Shown here: positions 52,574 through 53,171 of the stretch, one piece after another
How the letters are laid out: the number at the start of each line of letters is the position of its first letter
Position numbering within the stretch: position 1 is the first letter of the stretch
Assembly: GCA_003138955.1 (NCBI GenBank)
Contig: PLHP01000319.1
Span: forward strand, 1 to 53,171
Reading direction: 5' to 3'
Source of the DNA: Acidobacteriaceae bacterium
GTDB lineage: Bacteria; Acidobacteriota; Terriglobia; Terriglobales; Acidobacteriaceae
DNA length: 53,171 nt
Made by a program: the position numbers and the translations under genes
Notes under the pieces: generated by a model
Database searches by the model: none
Told to the model about the DNA's origin: nothing
What the model saw: the letters and a program-made list of their open reading frames with translations, nothing else

Positions 52574-53171
52574 TTAGGTGCTCTGTCGCGCAAGATAGCA
52601 CCCCATCTGGATTACGTTGTCCGCAATCACGCCCAGCCCCACCTAGCGTCGCATGCCGTCCAGACCGGGATAGAGGCAACGACGTAACCCGTGTCTTCGT
52701 TTGAGCACGCTGATTCGACCCTCCGACCCAGTCCTCCACTTTTGCCCTCTACGAAACCAACGCTGGTGCTGAAGACGTTTCCGTTCGCTACTTGTGGTTT
52801 TTTTGTTGGGCACCGACAGCCACCGCACCCCCAGAGCTTGTCCCACTTTCTCGTTCTCGCGCGAATAAAATCCCGCATCGGCGGCTACCATGCGCGGGAT
52901 TCGTCCCAATCTCTGTTGGTGCACCTGGATCGAGGACAGCAACAGAGTCGAATCCGCAGGCCGCTCGGCATACACCTCAAAGTGGGTTACGATTTGGTTT
53001 TCCGCTTCCTGGATCTTGACCAGCTTGCCAAACTCGTTGGGCTTGCTCGCTTTCCCTTTGCGAATAATTTCCGTGTGCGGTTCGAATACGCTCACGATCT
53101 TTTCCGGCGACTTCGTGTCTCCTGCGAAAATCCGTATCCGCGTCTGTTTCACCACTTGCCGAACCCGCCCC
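52574..53171 (-). pseudogene. ISNCY-type transposase, interrupted by a stop codon and cut by the window edge
   Basis: The minus strand encodes the C-terminal part of a DDE transposase of the ISNCY type: VKQTRIRIFAGDTKSPEKI, FEPHTEIIRKGKASKP, VAADAGFYSRENE (catalytic Asp region), QRWFRRGQKWRTGSEGRIS (Glu region) and LKRRHGL. After GMRR an in-frame TAG (52643-52645) stands where a Trp codon (TGG) is expected. The frame then continues unbroken, VGLGVIADN onward, to a stop at 52574-52576. The upstream part is open to the window edge. Probably inactive through one nonsense mutation. Confidence 0.85.

Noticed and set aside
1-53171. tRNA, rRNA or CRISPR arrays
   Set aside because: No T-loop-like cloverleaf, rRNA segment or regularly spaced short repeats were noticed on either strand by eye; a dedicated scan was not possible.

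Overview
The window looks like a chromosomal segment of a soil Acidobacteriota relative. The grounds are the mid-to-high GC content and a set of secreted families common in that phylum: choice-of-anchor D/ASH lipoproteins, FG-GAP proteins, large sedolisin (S53) proteases with Ig-like tails, and small Ala/Pro/Lys-rich exported proteins. TTG or GTG starts with good ribosome binding sites recur. This assignment is inference; there is no rRNA or marker gene in the window.

Layout. 1-3.9 kb: a GT2 glycosyltransferase, a small exported protein, an ASH-repeat lipoprotein and a small FnIII protein. 4.2-9.7 kb: an Hsp70-like ATPase, then a decayed phage-type island (unknown protein, frameshifted DNA methylase fragment, DUF5681 protein, terminase large subunit) ending at a degraded FnIII copy. 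10-16 kb: an AlgD-like GDP-mannose dehydrogenase, an imperfect direct repeat, a frameshifted FG-GAP protein, a PilZ-FemAB fusion and a beta-propeller remnant. 16.4-24.3 kb: a tight plus-strand operon of A-PCP NRPS, cytochrome P450, C-A-PCP-TE NRPS and TylF-type methyltransferase. 24.4-29.2 kb: a Cys-rich secreted protein, two intrinsic terminators, an Sfp-type PPTase, UDP-GlcNAc 2-epimerase, a second FemAB-like protein and a small membrane protein. 29.3-37.1 kb: a 2601-residue NRPS-PKS (A-PCP-KS-AT-ACP-C-PCP-TE). 37.6-38.6 kb: Wza-type export protein. 38.9-42.7 kb: S53 protease. 43-49.9 kb: a minus-strand operon encoding a Wzy-like membrane protein, GT4, AsnB-type amidotransferase and two more GT4 enzymes. 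50.2-52.4 kb: an MFS/spermidine-synthase-like fusion. 52.6 kb to the end: a broken ISNCY-type transposase.

How the genes fit together. The GT2, AlgD-like dehydrogenase, 2-epimerase, Wza-type protein, Wzy-like protein, three GT4s, AsnB and two FemAB-like proteins form an exopolysaccharide locus resembling exosortase(XrtA)-associated EPS loci, although no exosortase is visible here. Embedded in it is a small NRPS/PKS pathway with its own PPTase. Adenylation codes read by eye predict Thr (free-standing A-PCP, followed by a P450), Gly (C-A-PCP-TE) and Gly (NRPS-PKS loading module), with one malonyl extension. Both terminal thioesterase domains have Cys in place of the catalytic Ser and lack the usual C-terminal catalytic His. 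The second C domain sits next to a PCP with no A domain. This pathway, together with the PilZ-FemAB protein that keeps c-di-GMP-binding motifs, is the best candidate for undescribed biology in the window.
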